From positions 1,426,001 through 1,490,000 of the forward strand of contig JARKIF010000004.1 of assembly GCA_029378245.1 (NCBI GenBank): a stretch of DNA of 64,000 nucleotides, read 5' to 3'. A program made the translations under genes and the position numbers. Source of the stretch: Roridomyces roridus (lineage: Eukaryota > Basidiomycota > Agaricomycetes > Agaricales > Mycenaceae). Shown here piece after piece: positions 1-10,531 of the stretch (position 1 is the stretch's first letter; the number at the start of each line of letters is the position of its first letter). Under the pieces are notes generated by a model. That model worked only from the letters and a program-made list of their open reading frames with translations. It ran no database searches and had not been told where the DNA came from.

Positions 1-1
1 A

Positions 2-160
2 AGAGGGCGCCTCAGACGCGAACAGATGGATACGGCGGCGCAGTTTAGGTATCTGGAGACGGTGTGTGGACCATATTACCTGGTGGATACCGTTTCGGCG
101 CTCACTAACCGTCTTCGAAGAGCATCATTGCTTCCCTCGGATCTGACGTCCCAAATCTGA
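2..160 (+). CDS. 3' end of an unidentified gene (partial)
   Basis: An open frame runs in from the left window edge and stops at TGA 158-160, giving 52 residues that end in ...RRASLLPSDLTSQI. It includes the stretch YLETVCGPYYLVDTVSALTNRL, which looks like ordinary coding sequence with a hydrophobic helix-like middle. No methionine near the edge looks like a start, so it is most likely a last exon. I do not recognise the family. It could also be a chance open frame, since only 52 codons are visible. Confidence 0.4.
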   Translation, partial: RGRLRREQMDTAAQFRYLETVCGPYYLVDTVSALTNRLRRASLLPSDLTSQI

Positions 161-2034
161 CCCTGCAAGCAAGACGTCGGTCTGGTCCATGCCCCGTGAG
201 TCAACCGCATCCTCTGATACCGCATCCTCTCCCTTTTTTATTGTCGCTGATTCGCTTTCGTCGTACACTGGGCCATGCACAGACCCTCGATGTCAGCGCG
301 TTGAAGCGGCTCTGCTTGGGACATTCAACGCCCTTTTCTCGCTCCTGAATCTTACCCTGGCGCTCAACATCACTCTCTGTCCGCCGGCGACAAGTGAAGA
401 TCAGGATGAAGACCGCCAATCGACACGGCGCCTGGACTTGCACTGCGACCTCCTTCGCCTCGTTGACATCCCGCGCTCGGAAGGCCACGGGCCCGCCGTG
501 TGACGTGCTCGTCTACGTGCACCGACGGACCCTGCGAATGTGGCCGAGACAGTGGTGAAGCAGACGACCATGGGTACGAGGGGTGAATGGATTCATACAG
601 GAGGTGAGTAATCCTTGTTTCTACCTCTCATCTTCAGACCCAAACGGATTTGGCCACCCACGGCACCGCGCTCGCCCCTCCGGAATCCGTGTTGCTGCGA
701 CGCATCCGCTATGCATGAGCTGCATACGTACGTCCCTTTGTTCTTTCCGCCCTCATCCTTTTTCCAGAGTCAGCGTCGCCTGCTACACCCGTATCAACTC
801 TCCCTCCGTCCCATCTCTCCTCGCTCCGGCGCATCTCACTCGCAGCGCTAGTCTGGTCCACCGCAAGCTGCACGCACGGATTATGTACATTGGCAAGTCG
901 AGGACTACTCGACTCGGCTAATGCTCTCATTCCCTCCGCCCTCCACGCACCCTGTCGCGTTTTTATCCCCACGCTGACGTCCCCCTCTTCGCTCCTCGGC
1001 GCCTTTCACCGCCTCCGCGCTCGACCACGTTGATTCTTTCGGAGGCCATTTTTTGTCAAGATCTTCAGGTTCTTGGGCTCGCCGCGGGCAAATCCTGGGC
1101 GTCTACTCGTGCCAGTGTTGTCCTCGGCGATACATATTATTCCATTTCACAACCCAGTTGTTCGTCTTCCGTGCTGACTACGGGCACGCTCGCGGCGTAG
1201 CAGCCTGTAGTCTCTCACGCCAGGGGTGCCTGCGCAGCGGTGAGTTTGGTCTCAGTCTATTTTCCTCTTGCTGATGCTCCTTTCGTACGCCCCGCATCGT
1301 GTTCAGGCTTTGTTGATACCGGTGCGTTGCTCTCTTGTTCTTGACTCATATTTTTGCAGACAGTCGTTCGGCCGTGCTTCCACTCGAGTACGGCAAATTT
1401 GAATTCCGGCGGGTGCCTTTCCACATATCCGCCCCCAGTGGTACTTTTGCTCAACGGTGTCTTCACAGGATCTATCTCACCTTCGCGCCCCTTGCTCGCT
1501 CCGCTCTTGACATTCACGACGACCGTGGTGAGCATTCTCATTCCTCTTGCGCGGAATCATATCAAGTATTGCGTGCACTCGGGTTGATACAGGGCTTTAC
1601 CAATTTCGCCAATGTGTGTTTCACTTCAAGGCGCCGCGAACCCTTGCTGAAATCCCTTCCTTGTGCGATGCTGTTTGGTTCGTCGAGTATTTGATATCTC
1701 CGTGTTTTTTGCCACCTTCGCTGACATTCATTTTCAGTGGTGCTCAAGCTGAATTCTGCAGCAAGTCCGCCTGTTCGGTGTCAACTCTCTACTGAACATA
1801 TCACCTGTGGCATCTCAAACTCGATGGTCGACTTCTCGATTCCGTGATACTGCGGCGCGGTAAGTCCAGTCTAGCTGATCTACATAGGACCTGCACCCAT
1901 GTTATGGCTCTCAGGACTGCCCAGGGGTGTGGTACTCGAGGAGCGCGACATCGCGAGGCAAGTTCCGCGGCGGCGTTGATGTACTTAGATTGTATGTATT
2001 AGATAGGGGATAATATAGATATTTAAGCAATCCG
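161..2034. other. region without a supported gene
   Basis: No frame here can be assigned to a family. The longest ATG frame is 189-503 (+, 104 codons), with a hydrophobic stretch around ALLGTFNALFSLLNLTLALN but no recognisable domain. Several intron-like blocks occur on the + strand, for example GTGAGT at 1242 with a CAG near 1308, GTGCGT at 1321 with TTGCAG near 1360, and GTAAGT at 1861. A many-intron gene or its decayed remains may therefore be present. I could not chain the pieces into one open frame. Confidence 0.3.
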
Positions 2035-2308
2035 ACTGACTGCAATGCAATCCGAGGGACTGCCAAATCACCTTGAACTGATTGCCCAAAGCAGTCCCAA
2101 CAACTGCTTTGGAGCAATCCGGCCGACTGCAAAAGTGGCCAGATTCGAGTTGGGTGGATTGCCTTGAGGCAATCAACCGGACTGCCTCTGCAATTGGCTG
2201 GACTGCTTCGAGCAGTTGGGTAGACTGCTTCGAGCAGTTGGGTAGACTGCTTGAAGCAGTTGTGTCGACTGCTTGCGGGCAATCAGCCGGATTGCTTTTA
2301 CTTCCCAC
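2035..2308. repeat. degenerate tandem array of 20-22 bp hairpin units
   Basis: About a dozen units of roughly 20-22 bp, best preserved at 2199-2270, each carry a small self-complementary core such as ACTGCTTCGAGCAGT followed by TGGGTAG or TGTGTCG. Each unit could fold into its own hairpin. Units decay towards the left end (ACTGCAATGC, ATTGCCTTGAGGCAAT). The array abuts the last recognisable codon of the neighbouring truncated transporter gene. The ORFs seen across it on both strands follow from the repeat and are not genes. Confidence 0.75.
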
Positions 2309-2884
2309 AGTGGCATAATGCCATTGAAGGAACCACGTTCTTTGAGAGGGACGAGATCTGCGATGATGATTTGAGTGAGCGCAATCATAGCGCCTGCTCC
2401 GAGACCCTGGACGGCTGCGAAAATGAATATGAGCATGCGTATGCGGGATATCGACTCACTTCGTCCGCCAATCAAAAAATTCATACTCGTCGCGGCCCCG
2501 CATACAGCACTACCGACGCAAAACAGGGCGATTCCGCTGAGTATCACAAGCCTTCTGCCGAAGATCTGGCAGGCTTTAGCAGAAGACAGTGTACCTGTCA
2601 TGAACGAACCTGCGCAAGACCACCACAAAAAGGGATAAGTGCCGTCTGGCCCAGCGTATAAGCGGAGCCAACCCAGACAAACTTGTCGCCTTTGAGATCC
2701 TGCACGATGACGGGGAGCGCGGTGCCGACAGACGTCTGGCGGGCAGTTACATGAGGTGAACGAAGGCAAGTAGGAGTCGTACCAGTTCAATTGCGGTCAC
2801 GAGTGTGCCGATTGCCAACGATACAATGATACACCAGAACTTCCAATCGCGTGGTACTGCTGTCGTCCCAGTTTTCGAGTCCAT
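2309..2884 (-). pseudogene. 5' part of an MFS drug:H+ antiporter gene (truncated)
   Basis: Reading on the minus strand from ATG 2884-2882: exon 1 (2884-2783) encodes MDSKTGTTAVPRDWKFWCII and the first helix. Exon 2 starts at 2735 with TSVGTALPVIVQDLKGDKFV. The next exon encodes IFGRRLVILSGIALFCVGSA, and the fourth AVQGLGAGAMIALTQIIIAD followed by LVPLKERGSFNGIM. Introns have normal GT..AG ends. These are the first four or five helices of a 14-helix DHA2-type major facilitator. Everything downstream is missing: homology to the two sister copies (6036-8092 and 23853-25824) ends at the boundary of exon 4, where a hairpin repeat array begins. The product would lack the second half of the transporter, so it is most likely a dead copy. 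Confidence 0.8.
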
Positions 2885-3281
2885 TGGTGAACGGCTGCTG
2901 TGAGGGAAAATTCGAATATATACTGCCCGCGAGAGCTGTCATCGACTGTCGTGAAGACCAATCAGGGCCGCGCTTCGCCGAATCCGGGGTAGACTTGGAG
3001 GCGGTTACCTGGGAGGCGGCTACTTGAGGAGGCGCCGAGACCGAACTGACAGAGCCCATACACAGGTTCACGGAAAGCGACGTCCAGTGCAGGATGCTGT
3101 CGCATCCAAAGATGATGAAAGACGGAAGCAAGAAGTACTAAGATGGTGATGCCTTGATCACCGAGTTAACCCTCTGTGGAATAGATCTTTTCTACAAACC
3201 GAGAATTTGCAGAGTTATCCCTGGGTTGAAATTAGCCAACCGCCTACTCTATACGCTCCATCTAAAATTCTAAACTCAGCT

Positions 3282-4486
3282 CTAATAAGCCGCGACAATA
3301 CTCCTCGCGCCCACCACTCCCTTCGCCACCCCTTCAATCAGCGCCATATTAGCCACACGCTGATCCTCAACAGCGCCCGTAAAGGCGGTCGTCCACCACC
3401 GCTCTTCCTCGGGAACACTCTTCCACGATTTCATATACTTGCGAATCGCCTTGGGATCACCGATCTTTTTGACATGGCTCCAGTAGGGAGGAGGGTCGTC
3501 GAGAGTGTGCGGCTTGCCAGATGGTGAGAGGTTCGAATACCCTTCGCAGGCTAAAGCGAGAGCAGGGGGAACGCTGATTGGACCTTGTTTGTACACGAAT
3601 TGGTTGATCGAGACGCAGTGGACGACGGCGCCGTCGGGTTCCTTTAAGGGGAGCTGAGGGACCAAGGATGGTTTGGAGTCCCGGTCGTGTACTTTCTTTT
3701 TCGTGGGCAAGCGGACGAATCGAGCGATGAGGTAGAGCTGAGGGCAGTGAGTATTCTCGTCATTGTCCCCGACGTTGTTTACGAACCCGTTTTTCGTCCC
3801 AGCTCGCGATGTTCGCGCGGATTTCATAGCGCGATAGGATGGGTATTTCTCGAATAAAGTCAAATTGAGTTCCTAGGATGATATTAACACTGGAAAAATG
3901 CGTTGCAGAAATGTGTACTTGCCTGCGAGAACCATGACTCCTCCTGCACGCAAGAACATGGGGAAGTGCTCCAGAGCGGCTTTCATGCGAGCCATATCGA
4001 GAATCTAGCTTTGCCATTAGAGCAAGAATCTAGCGCCACCATTACTTACTTTCGGGTACGAAGAGTTGCTGAGGTGAAGATTGTAGTCGCAGTCGTCCAA
4101 GCCTATTAGAGCGAGAATAACTCAGCGAATCCGATGAAGGCAGGGAGTATTGCATACCGGCCCAGCTAGCGTAGGACGTGGTGGCGTTGAAGGGATTTCT
4201 CCCGAGGCGGGATATGCTGGTGTGGCGCTCGCGCTTCATGATCTCCACGCGACTTGCCGAGCGGAACAAAAGGGTGAACTTGAAAAGCCAAGACCGCACA
4301 AAGTATTTCAACACCGAGAGCCAAACGCGGACTGTGAATTCAAGCTGAAAAAGACCCAAATTGAATGCAGTGGGGGCATTCACCTGTCCAAGATAGAGGA
4401 AAAGACCGGCAGTTGAGAAGAACGAGTGCAACCGCCGCCCATTTGAGCTTCTTCGAAGCAGAAGAAGCAACGAGAGCCAAGTTCAT
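3282..4486 (-). CDS. THEM6-like (4HBT/hot-dog fold) thioesterase-family protein
   Basis: Six exons on the minus strand join to one frame of 317 codons: 4486-4384, 4331-4158, 4102-4050, 4004-3923, 3872-3787 and 3737-3282. The N-terminus (MNLALVASSASKKLKWAAVA...) and the WLSVLKYFVRSWLFKF segment are hydrophobic and suggest a membrane anchor. The core DDCDYNLHLSNSSYPKILDM and TQFDFIREIPILSRYEIR resemble the acyl-binding start of THEM6/UPF0670-type thioesterase-like proteins, in which a D-D-N-H-NS-Y pattern precedes the hot-dog helix. The intron 3922-3873 begins with GC instead of GT, and no nearby GT keeps the frame. The gene starts 183 bp from, and is divergent to, the F-box gene at 4670. Enzyme substrate is unknown; the family call is by motif memory. 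Confidence 0.7.
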
Positions 4487-4669
4487 CGTGGCAGGAAGAA
4501 AGAGGGAAGCTTCGATCACTGATGATCGGCTTCTTTCTGCGACACCCGAGTCGCCCGACCCCCGCTGCGCTCCGAGTCCGTTCACGTTGGAGGTAAGTAA
4601 TCCAAGTAACCTCCAGGACCTCGCCGCTTCTTCTGGCCCTGATTACACGCTCAGGTGCTCCCGATTCGC
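4487..4669. promoter_or_regulatory. shared divergent promoter region
   Basis: These 183 bp lie between the start codons of the minus-strand THEM6-like gene and the plus-strand F-box gene, so both promoters must lie here or overlap the coding ends. I see no clear TATA box. Confidence 0.35.
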
Positions 4670-5957
4670 ATGTCCGTGAAAGAATTGCAAGCGCGAATCG
4701 ACAAGCTGTCGGAAGAAATCGAGACGCAGAGACTGGTTCTCAATACCATTGAGCGCAGCAGAAGTGTTCTTCAGCGGCAGCTCAACGAGATTCACGACCC
4801 TATCGCGAGACTTCCCCGCGAGATCTCGTCCGAGATATTCCTCCAATGTCTACCCCGCCCTCCCAGGTCCGGCATCCACCATATGCCCATAACCCTTCTC
4901 AACATCTGCAACACGTGGACCGACATCGCATTATCCATCACTGCTCTGTGGACGGTCATATGCGTTATCTCACCCTCCTGCCGGGGCTTCCGAGATGTGT
5001 TGGAAGGATGGATTAAACGCGCTCGCGGTCACCCCCTCGAGTTGCGCCTTGCCATGACGGATAAAATCGACAAAGATATTGCCTTCGTCCTTCGGCAGCA
5101 TACAGCGCAACTGAAACGGCTAGAAATCGGTCTGGAGGATGGCATCTGGGTTTACGACATCCCGTTTTGCGAGCCTGAGCCACTGTGGGTGCAGAAGGGG
5201 GCGAAGGGGAGAGAGCCCACGTCGGCCCTCCACTCTCTGTCGATCATTGGCACTGGACAGGGTTATCTGCATCACGATTGGGCTTCCATTCTCCAGCTAC
5301 TGCGACGTTCGCCCAGCTTGGTCGAACTGTCGCTCCATAACACTGAATTTTATCCGACCCGCCAAGGCCCGGTTGTCTCACCAAATCTGCGCCGGTTCGT
5401 CCTTGGACAAAACTTGTCGGATTACGAGAGCGACGAAATAATCCTGCAAACGATTGTCGCTCCGCGACTCGAGTCGCTGACTCTGGAGTCTGCACGACAT
5501 GAACCCGGATATGAATAAACTGCTTCCTTTTCTCAAGCAGTCACCACAGATTCAAGAACTCATTATTGGTGGCCAGCACCTGGACCCACTCCCCGAGCAG
5601 CCTTTGGACAACTTGCTCGAGCTTGTTCCTGCCCTCACACAACTCGAGTTCCAGTTCCCGACCTCCAGTATCATCGAGCGATTCTCGATCATTTTGGCAT
5701 CGACACCGTTGCTGCCAAATCTCCAAACCCTGGCGTTTGAGACTAGTAGTCCTTCCGGTCCCAGTCTCATTTTCGACAACTCGACGTGGTCGGCACTTTT
5801 GCCTGCGCTGTCGCAGCGTCGTCCCGAGTTGCAGAGTCTGAACATCAAGTCTCGCGGACGCCTGGAATTGGACCGGGTCGCGTTGCCAGAAGTTTGTGCT
5901 GCGCTTGGAAAACTCGCGGCGGATGGTATGGACATACATATGGATTGGAGATTTTAG
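4670..5957 (+). pseudogene. F-box-like protein with coiled-coil N-terminus, one frameshift
   Basis: The start ATG 4670 gives MSVKELQARIDKLSEEIETQ, a heptad-type coiled coil, then the F-box-like core DPIARLPREISSEIFLQCLP, then LLNICNTWTDIALSITALW, followed by leucine-rich repeat-like segments (LVELSLHNTEF, PRLESLTLESA). The frame stops at TAA 5516-5518. The rest of the protein continues at once in the +1 frame from about 5490 (MNKLLPFLKQSPQIQELIIG ... LAADGMDIHMDWRF, stop 5957). Family members at 13135 and 44653 read through this point in one frame, so a single 1-nt gain (or 2-nt loss) broke the gene. A base-calling error is an alternative. F-box proteins usually recruit substrates to SCF ubiquitin ligases; the substrate is unknown. 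Confidence 0.75.
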
Positions 5958-6035
5958 TCAAAATCTCTTTCGGTCTGAGTAGAATTTACAGATCAATACA
6001 TGCTTCTTAATTGAACCTAGTGAGCCGCCGACAGG

Positions 6036-8092
6036 TCAAGCAGCGACTTGAACATCCTTCTCCACCTTCTCTGTGCCCCAATTGGAATCAACGGACGTAT
6101 GCAAAGGAAGATGCTTCATCGCTAGACTGATCAACAACCCCAATCCGCTGACTCCGGCGATGACATTCCAAAGCACTTGCAGCGAACCGGCAAAAGCATG
6201 GCGCACTTGATCTTTCAACGGTTGTGGAAGACTCTTGATTGAGGGAATAATCTCGAAAGCGATCTGCGTTCCTCCCGGGAATTGGGCCAGGAAGGCAGAA
6301 GGAAGCCGGTGGATGAGTTGGTTCTGCACGACTGTGCCTCCAATCGTGATACCCCAAATCTACTTTTACGTCAGTATGCAGCAGATAACTCGACCAAATT
6401 CACGAACCAAGGCAAAGTTTCGAAGAAAAGTGAAAAAGGCCAACGCGGGGGCGGCCTGCGAGACCGGGATAGGTGCGAGGACAGGAAAGTAAGCGGAAAT
6501 GTAGACGAATCCCATCCCGATCCCGACTAGTGCTTCAAAGCCGTAGCACATCGAACGGCTCGAGTTTTCGTCGATTGTACCGAGAAGGGCGCTTCCCACA
6601 ATCATCAATGCCCAACCACACCACATCGGCTGGCGGTATCGTAAGGTCTTTTGGATGACGATGCCGATGAGAAGAGCCGACGGGCTGATGGTGTAGGAGA
6701 GACCGAATACGTCCACGCCCCCTGCGGTCGGCCCAGCGTCTTTGCACGCTTGGAAGTAGACCGGAAGCCAATCTACAGTCGAGTTAGTTGGGACTCAACA
6801 AATGGTGGCTATGCTGACAGGAGACGGCCGAAATGACTAGCCCATTGAAGAAGTTTTGGGCATAGCCGCTCAGGGCAGTGCGACTGCCGAGCAAGGAAAT
6901 CGGAACCTGTGGGGACAGTGGGTGAATATTGTATATTTATTCCAGGGATTGGTCGACCCACGATTGGAAATTCGGGACCTAAAGCTTCGAATGCGAGGAA
7001 CCCGAAGAGACCAAGGATTCCTAGAATCAGAGGAACCAGTACTTTGGCTGACGACCAAGAGAATTGTATGCCAGCCCAAGTGAGAGCAATGACAATCGAG
7101 GTCGTAGCTGCCACGATAATGAAGGTGCCGCTGGAAACCAGTTAGAGCCGCTCTGGCCAAAAGAAGACAAAAAAGGCTTACATCCAGTCGATCTTTTTCA
7201 ACTTTTCCCGCAAAGGTGCGTTCGGTTTCTTCAAGCGGAGAAATATTGTCACGAGAGTTGCAGCCAAACCGGCCACAGGTATGTTTAAATAGAACAGCCA
7301 TCTCCACTTGCCTCGCTGAGCGAGTGAGCCGCCAATTACGGGACCGCTTCCCCCACCCAGGGCCCAGGCTCTGTAAACGAAATCCAGATTTTGCCAGGCA
7401 CACATGAAATCAACTCACAGAGCCATGATTCCGTTGAAGGATCCCCGCTCTTTGAGAGGGACGAGGTCCGCGATGATAATTTGAATGAGAGCGGTTATAG
7501 CGCCAGATCCGAGACCTTGAACGGCTGCGGATATGATATATATAAGTACGAGCGCGCGTCCGTAATACATCGACCGACTTCGCCCACCGATCAAAAAGTT
7601 CATGTGTGTAGCTGCTAGCAGCCCCGCATAGAGCACTACCAATGCAGAAGAGGGCGATTGAGACCAGAACGACGATCCGGCGACCAAAGATCTGTGATCC
7701 ATTAGCGTAGCACATGAGCGTGTAATTAATGAGCAAACCTGCGCGAGGCCACCGCAGAAAGGGATAAGCGCCGTACAGCCTAATGTGTAGGCGGAACCAA
7801 CCCAGACGAATTGGTCACCCTTGAGATCTTGCACAATGACGGGGAGGGCGGTGCCAACGGCGCTCTAGGGAGTGATGAGAGGAATGCGAGACGGGGAAGT
7901 GGCAGGTAGCTGCACGAGTTCCATCGCAGTCAAGACAAGGCAGATGGCCAGCGACAAGATGATACACCAGAACTTCCAGTCTCGAGGTATTGTACTCTCG
8001 TCTTGACTGTCCAGGTGAGATTCGGGTTTGGAAGTCGAGTGTAGCTCTTCCGTTGGAATAACAGGCGACGTTTCAGTCTTGACAGAACTCAT
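6036..8092 (-). pseudogene. MFS drug:H+ antiporter (DHA2 type), probable frameshift
   Basis: Minus strand from ATG 8092: exon 1 (8092-7916) encodes MSSVKTETSPVIPTEELHST and ends with the first helix; exon 2 is 7864-7739 (SAVGTALPVIVQDLKGDQFV). Later exons carry ALGGGSGPVIGGSLAQRGKW-RWLFYLNIP, the motif C region typical of drug antiporters with 14 helices, then FSWSSAKVLVPLIL, SYTISPSALLIGIVIQKTLR and SLAMKHLPLHTSVDSNWG, with stop TGA at 6036. All eight introns match those of the intact copy at 23853. Exon 3 (from 7691) has seven extra bases around 7614-7622 relative to both sister copies. The helix MNFLIGGR therefore falls out of frame, and the frame is not restored before the next intron. 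Either a dead gene or a sequence error. Confidence 0.8.
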
Positions 8093-8462
8093 GGTGCTCA
8101 CTGCTGGGGAGGTTCCTCACCCATGATGTCGCGACTAGGAGCACATATATACCTGGTCCATCCCTGTGGGTGTCGGCTGCAGATCTGTTCATCTGTCAGG
8201 CAAAAAATAAAAAGAGGGCAGATCCCAAGCGGAAGCAGAGAAACCTCCAAGAAACTCTCCAGATGTCTTCCCGTCGAATAGCATCGAGCAGCGCTGTTTC
8301 CCTCGAACTGGCCGTGGTAATTGTACTCACTCTCCCTGGACTCGTCTTGCCTCAGCCCTCGCGTCGCCAACGGCCAGAGCCAGACCCATTTTCGCGGAAC
8401 CCAAAGTGGAAGAACAAGCGAAAGAATTAAATTTGTTGTGACTGCTGACCTGAACAGATCGC
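8093..8462. other. intergenic region
   Basis: This is the upstream region of the MFS gene at 6036-8092. Only short unconvincing frames are seen and no conserved domain. Confidence 0.4.
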
Positions 8463-9173
8463 TCAACAATTTAGAACTCCAAATGCAAGCGACTCATGAG
8501 AGAACTGGCGAGGAAGCGCGAAATTGCTCCGTTCCCGCGAAAATCCTGTGATTCGCGCATTTTGAAGTTCGGTGTCCACGCACTGCGTTCTGCCGCCCGC
8601 AGGCGCGATGTGTCCTGAGAAAGAACATGAGTGGATCTGAGCATCTTCGTTGAACCAATCCGAAATGTGGGCAAGTCTGAACCAATTTGGGTCGATGGTC
8701 TTGCTGAAACCGAATCTGAAATGGGTGTGGCGGATAGATAGTTCTCCCAAGTTGAACGCCGTAGGATACTTACGTGGGATTCGACCCTGTGGCCAAGTGA
8801 AATTCAAACCACTGATTCAGCGTTTCTGGGCAAGGGCATCGTGGATCGTGACGCTCATTTGGCCGGATATTCCAAGCTGCCAGTAAAGGGCCTCGTTCGC
8901 ACCGAGTACTGCCGAAGGATAAGGGTGAGATATTCCCCGAGCCTCAGCGAGGTCGTCCGAAAGCATCTCAGGAGGTTGCCGGGAGGAGGAGGAGAGGAAA
9001 CTGATCCACTCTCTTTCAAAACCTCGTCGATTTACCGCTGAAGTTCTTGCACGCTCGACATGAGATTTGACTTTCCTGTACAGTAATTGAGACTCTGCAC
9101 AGAGGTTGGATTCGAAGCGGCTCACCGACAACCTGATGGGACTGGTCAAGGATGGCAGCTTGAGGATGGCCAT
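8463..9173 (-). CDS. possible multi-exon gene of unknown function
   Basis: On the minus strand, frames from ATG 9173 (MAILKLPSLTSPIRLSVSRF... to HDALAQKR) and from about 8807 down to stop 8463 (RFGFSKTIDPNWFRLAHISD...) look gene-like. They are separated by intron-like ends, such as GTAAGT near 8777 followed by TTTCAG. The stretch TLNQWFEFHLATGSNPT in a third frame may belong to the same gene. I could not assemble one continuous frame and do not recognise a family. The putative ATG lies only about 20 bp from the divergent PPM1 start, which argues against this start. Treat as tentative. Confidence 0.25.
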
Positions 9174-9194
9174 CACAACTTGTCTTCTACTACC

Positions 9195-10430
9195 ATGTTC
9201 CCGCCACCTCAAACCCAGGATGCCGATTCCTCCATCCGGCTCACTGACACCGATGCTGCTCTAGCCCGCCTCTCAGCCGTCCAGAAGCGATATCTCGAGG
9301 ATCCATTCATCAAGCATCTCGTCCCCCGCGCCCACCTGCAGCCCGCCCGTCCACCGTTGATCAACATAGGCACCTTCGTGCGTGCGACGGCAATCGACGA
9401 TCTTGTCTTCCAGTGGCTGAAAAGTGCTGCTGATCACGGAACGCGCTGCCAGATTGTCAGCTTGGGCGCAGGCAGCGATACTCGTTTTTGGCGCATCGCG
9501 GTATGTCTTTGCTCTGTTCTCCTAGCATGCCGTTAGAGGTTGGCGCTCAGATAGACTGGCGTGCATAAAGATGCCCTCGCCGCGTATATCGAATTGGACT
9601 TTCCCGAGATTACCAGCAAGAAAGCTATGGCTATTCGCAAGAGCAAGGATTTGAGCGCTGTGCTCGGCGATCCATCTCAGGTAGCAGTCGGTGAGTCCGC
9701 CTCTTATTCTTAATGCTCCCCTGTCGATCTTTCAGCACACGGTGGCACTGGTCTGCGTTCACCGACGTACCATCTGCTTCCTGCGGATCTTCGTCTCCCA
9801 CCTCAAGACACTCTCGACAAGCTCCTAGCGCCGATACTCTCCCCAACTCTTCCGACGCTGCTGCTCTTCGAATGTGTCTTGGTGTACATGTCGCCAGCCG
9901 CTTCTACTGCCCTCTTTCAGTGGTTCATCGACTACTTCTCTCCCGAGGGTGGTGGTGCCTTGGGAAGCATCGTGTACGAAATGTTCCGCCTCCAAGACTC
10001 GTTTGGACGAGTCATGGTAGAAAATCTCAAGGTATCCTACTTTCTCTTTGAATCAGTGAAATGCTCATTTGCTAGGCCCGACATGTCTCTCTCCCTGGCG
10101 CCGAGCCGTACCCAGACGTCAAATCGCTGCCTGGCCGCTTCCTCAATCTGGGGTTCACTGCGGCAAGTGCCTTGACCCTCAAGGAGATCCGCAAATCGTA
10201 CGTCTCTCGGGAAGAACTGGAGAGGTAAGATGGCTTAACCGGTGGCGCTCTCTGCTTACTATTCACACAGAATATCTCATCTCGAGCTCGTTGATGAGGT
10301 GGAGGAACTGGATTTGGTGTTGGAACATTACGCCATCACTTGGGGCTTGTTCGTCCCAACGTCTGCTGTAGCTGGGAAATGGGTCGAGTGGGGCCTGAAT
10401 GTGCAGCCCGTAGGAGACGACGAGGAGTAA
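9195..10430 (+). CDS. PPM1: leucine carboxyl methyltransferase 1 (PP2A methyltransferase)
   Basis: Five exons (9195-9500, 9555-9690, 9736-10031, 10076-10224, 10271-10430) join to 348 residues, the usual length of LCMT1/Ppm1. Family marks are RLTDTDAALARLSAVQKRYL near the N-terminus, PPLINIGTFVRATAIDDLVF, and the SAM-binding loop QIVSLGAGSDTRFWRI. Further along come LLFECVLVYMSP and the C-terminal ISHLELVDEVEELDLVLEHY. The enzyme uses S-adenosylmethionine to methylate the C-terminal leucine of the protein phosphatase 2A catalytic subunit, which controls assembly of PP2A holoenzymes in cytosol and nucleus. All introns are short and canonical. TOM70 follows on the same strand about 100 bp downstream. 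Confidence 0.95.
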
Positions 10431-10531
10431 ATTGCTTAGTGTACCAGATGATGCTGCCCTCCCAATTTGGAAATTGCTTCGCACACAATCGTGCCGAACC
10501 GCCACGAAATTTTTGTAGCTCACCGACCACG

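Noticed and set aside
1053..1360. aspartic protease-like reading (GFVDTGALL)
   Set aside because: The match is a few residues, no second active-site motif or flap was found, and neighbouring frames do not join.
2082..2318. open frames on both strands near 2.1-2.3 kb
   Set aside because: They are read-through of the hairpin array (repeating LLEAV/ASSSWVDC patterns).
5541..5939. two minus-strand frames over 120 codons
   Set aside because: Antisense to the second half of the F-box gene at 4670-5957.
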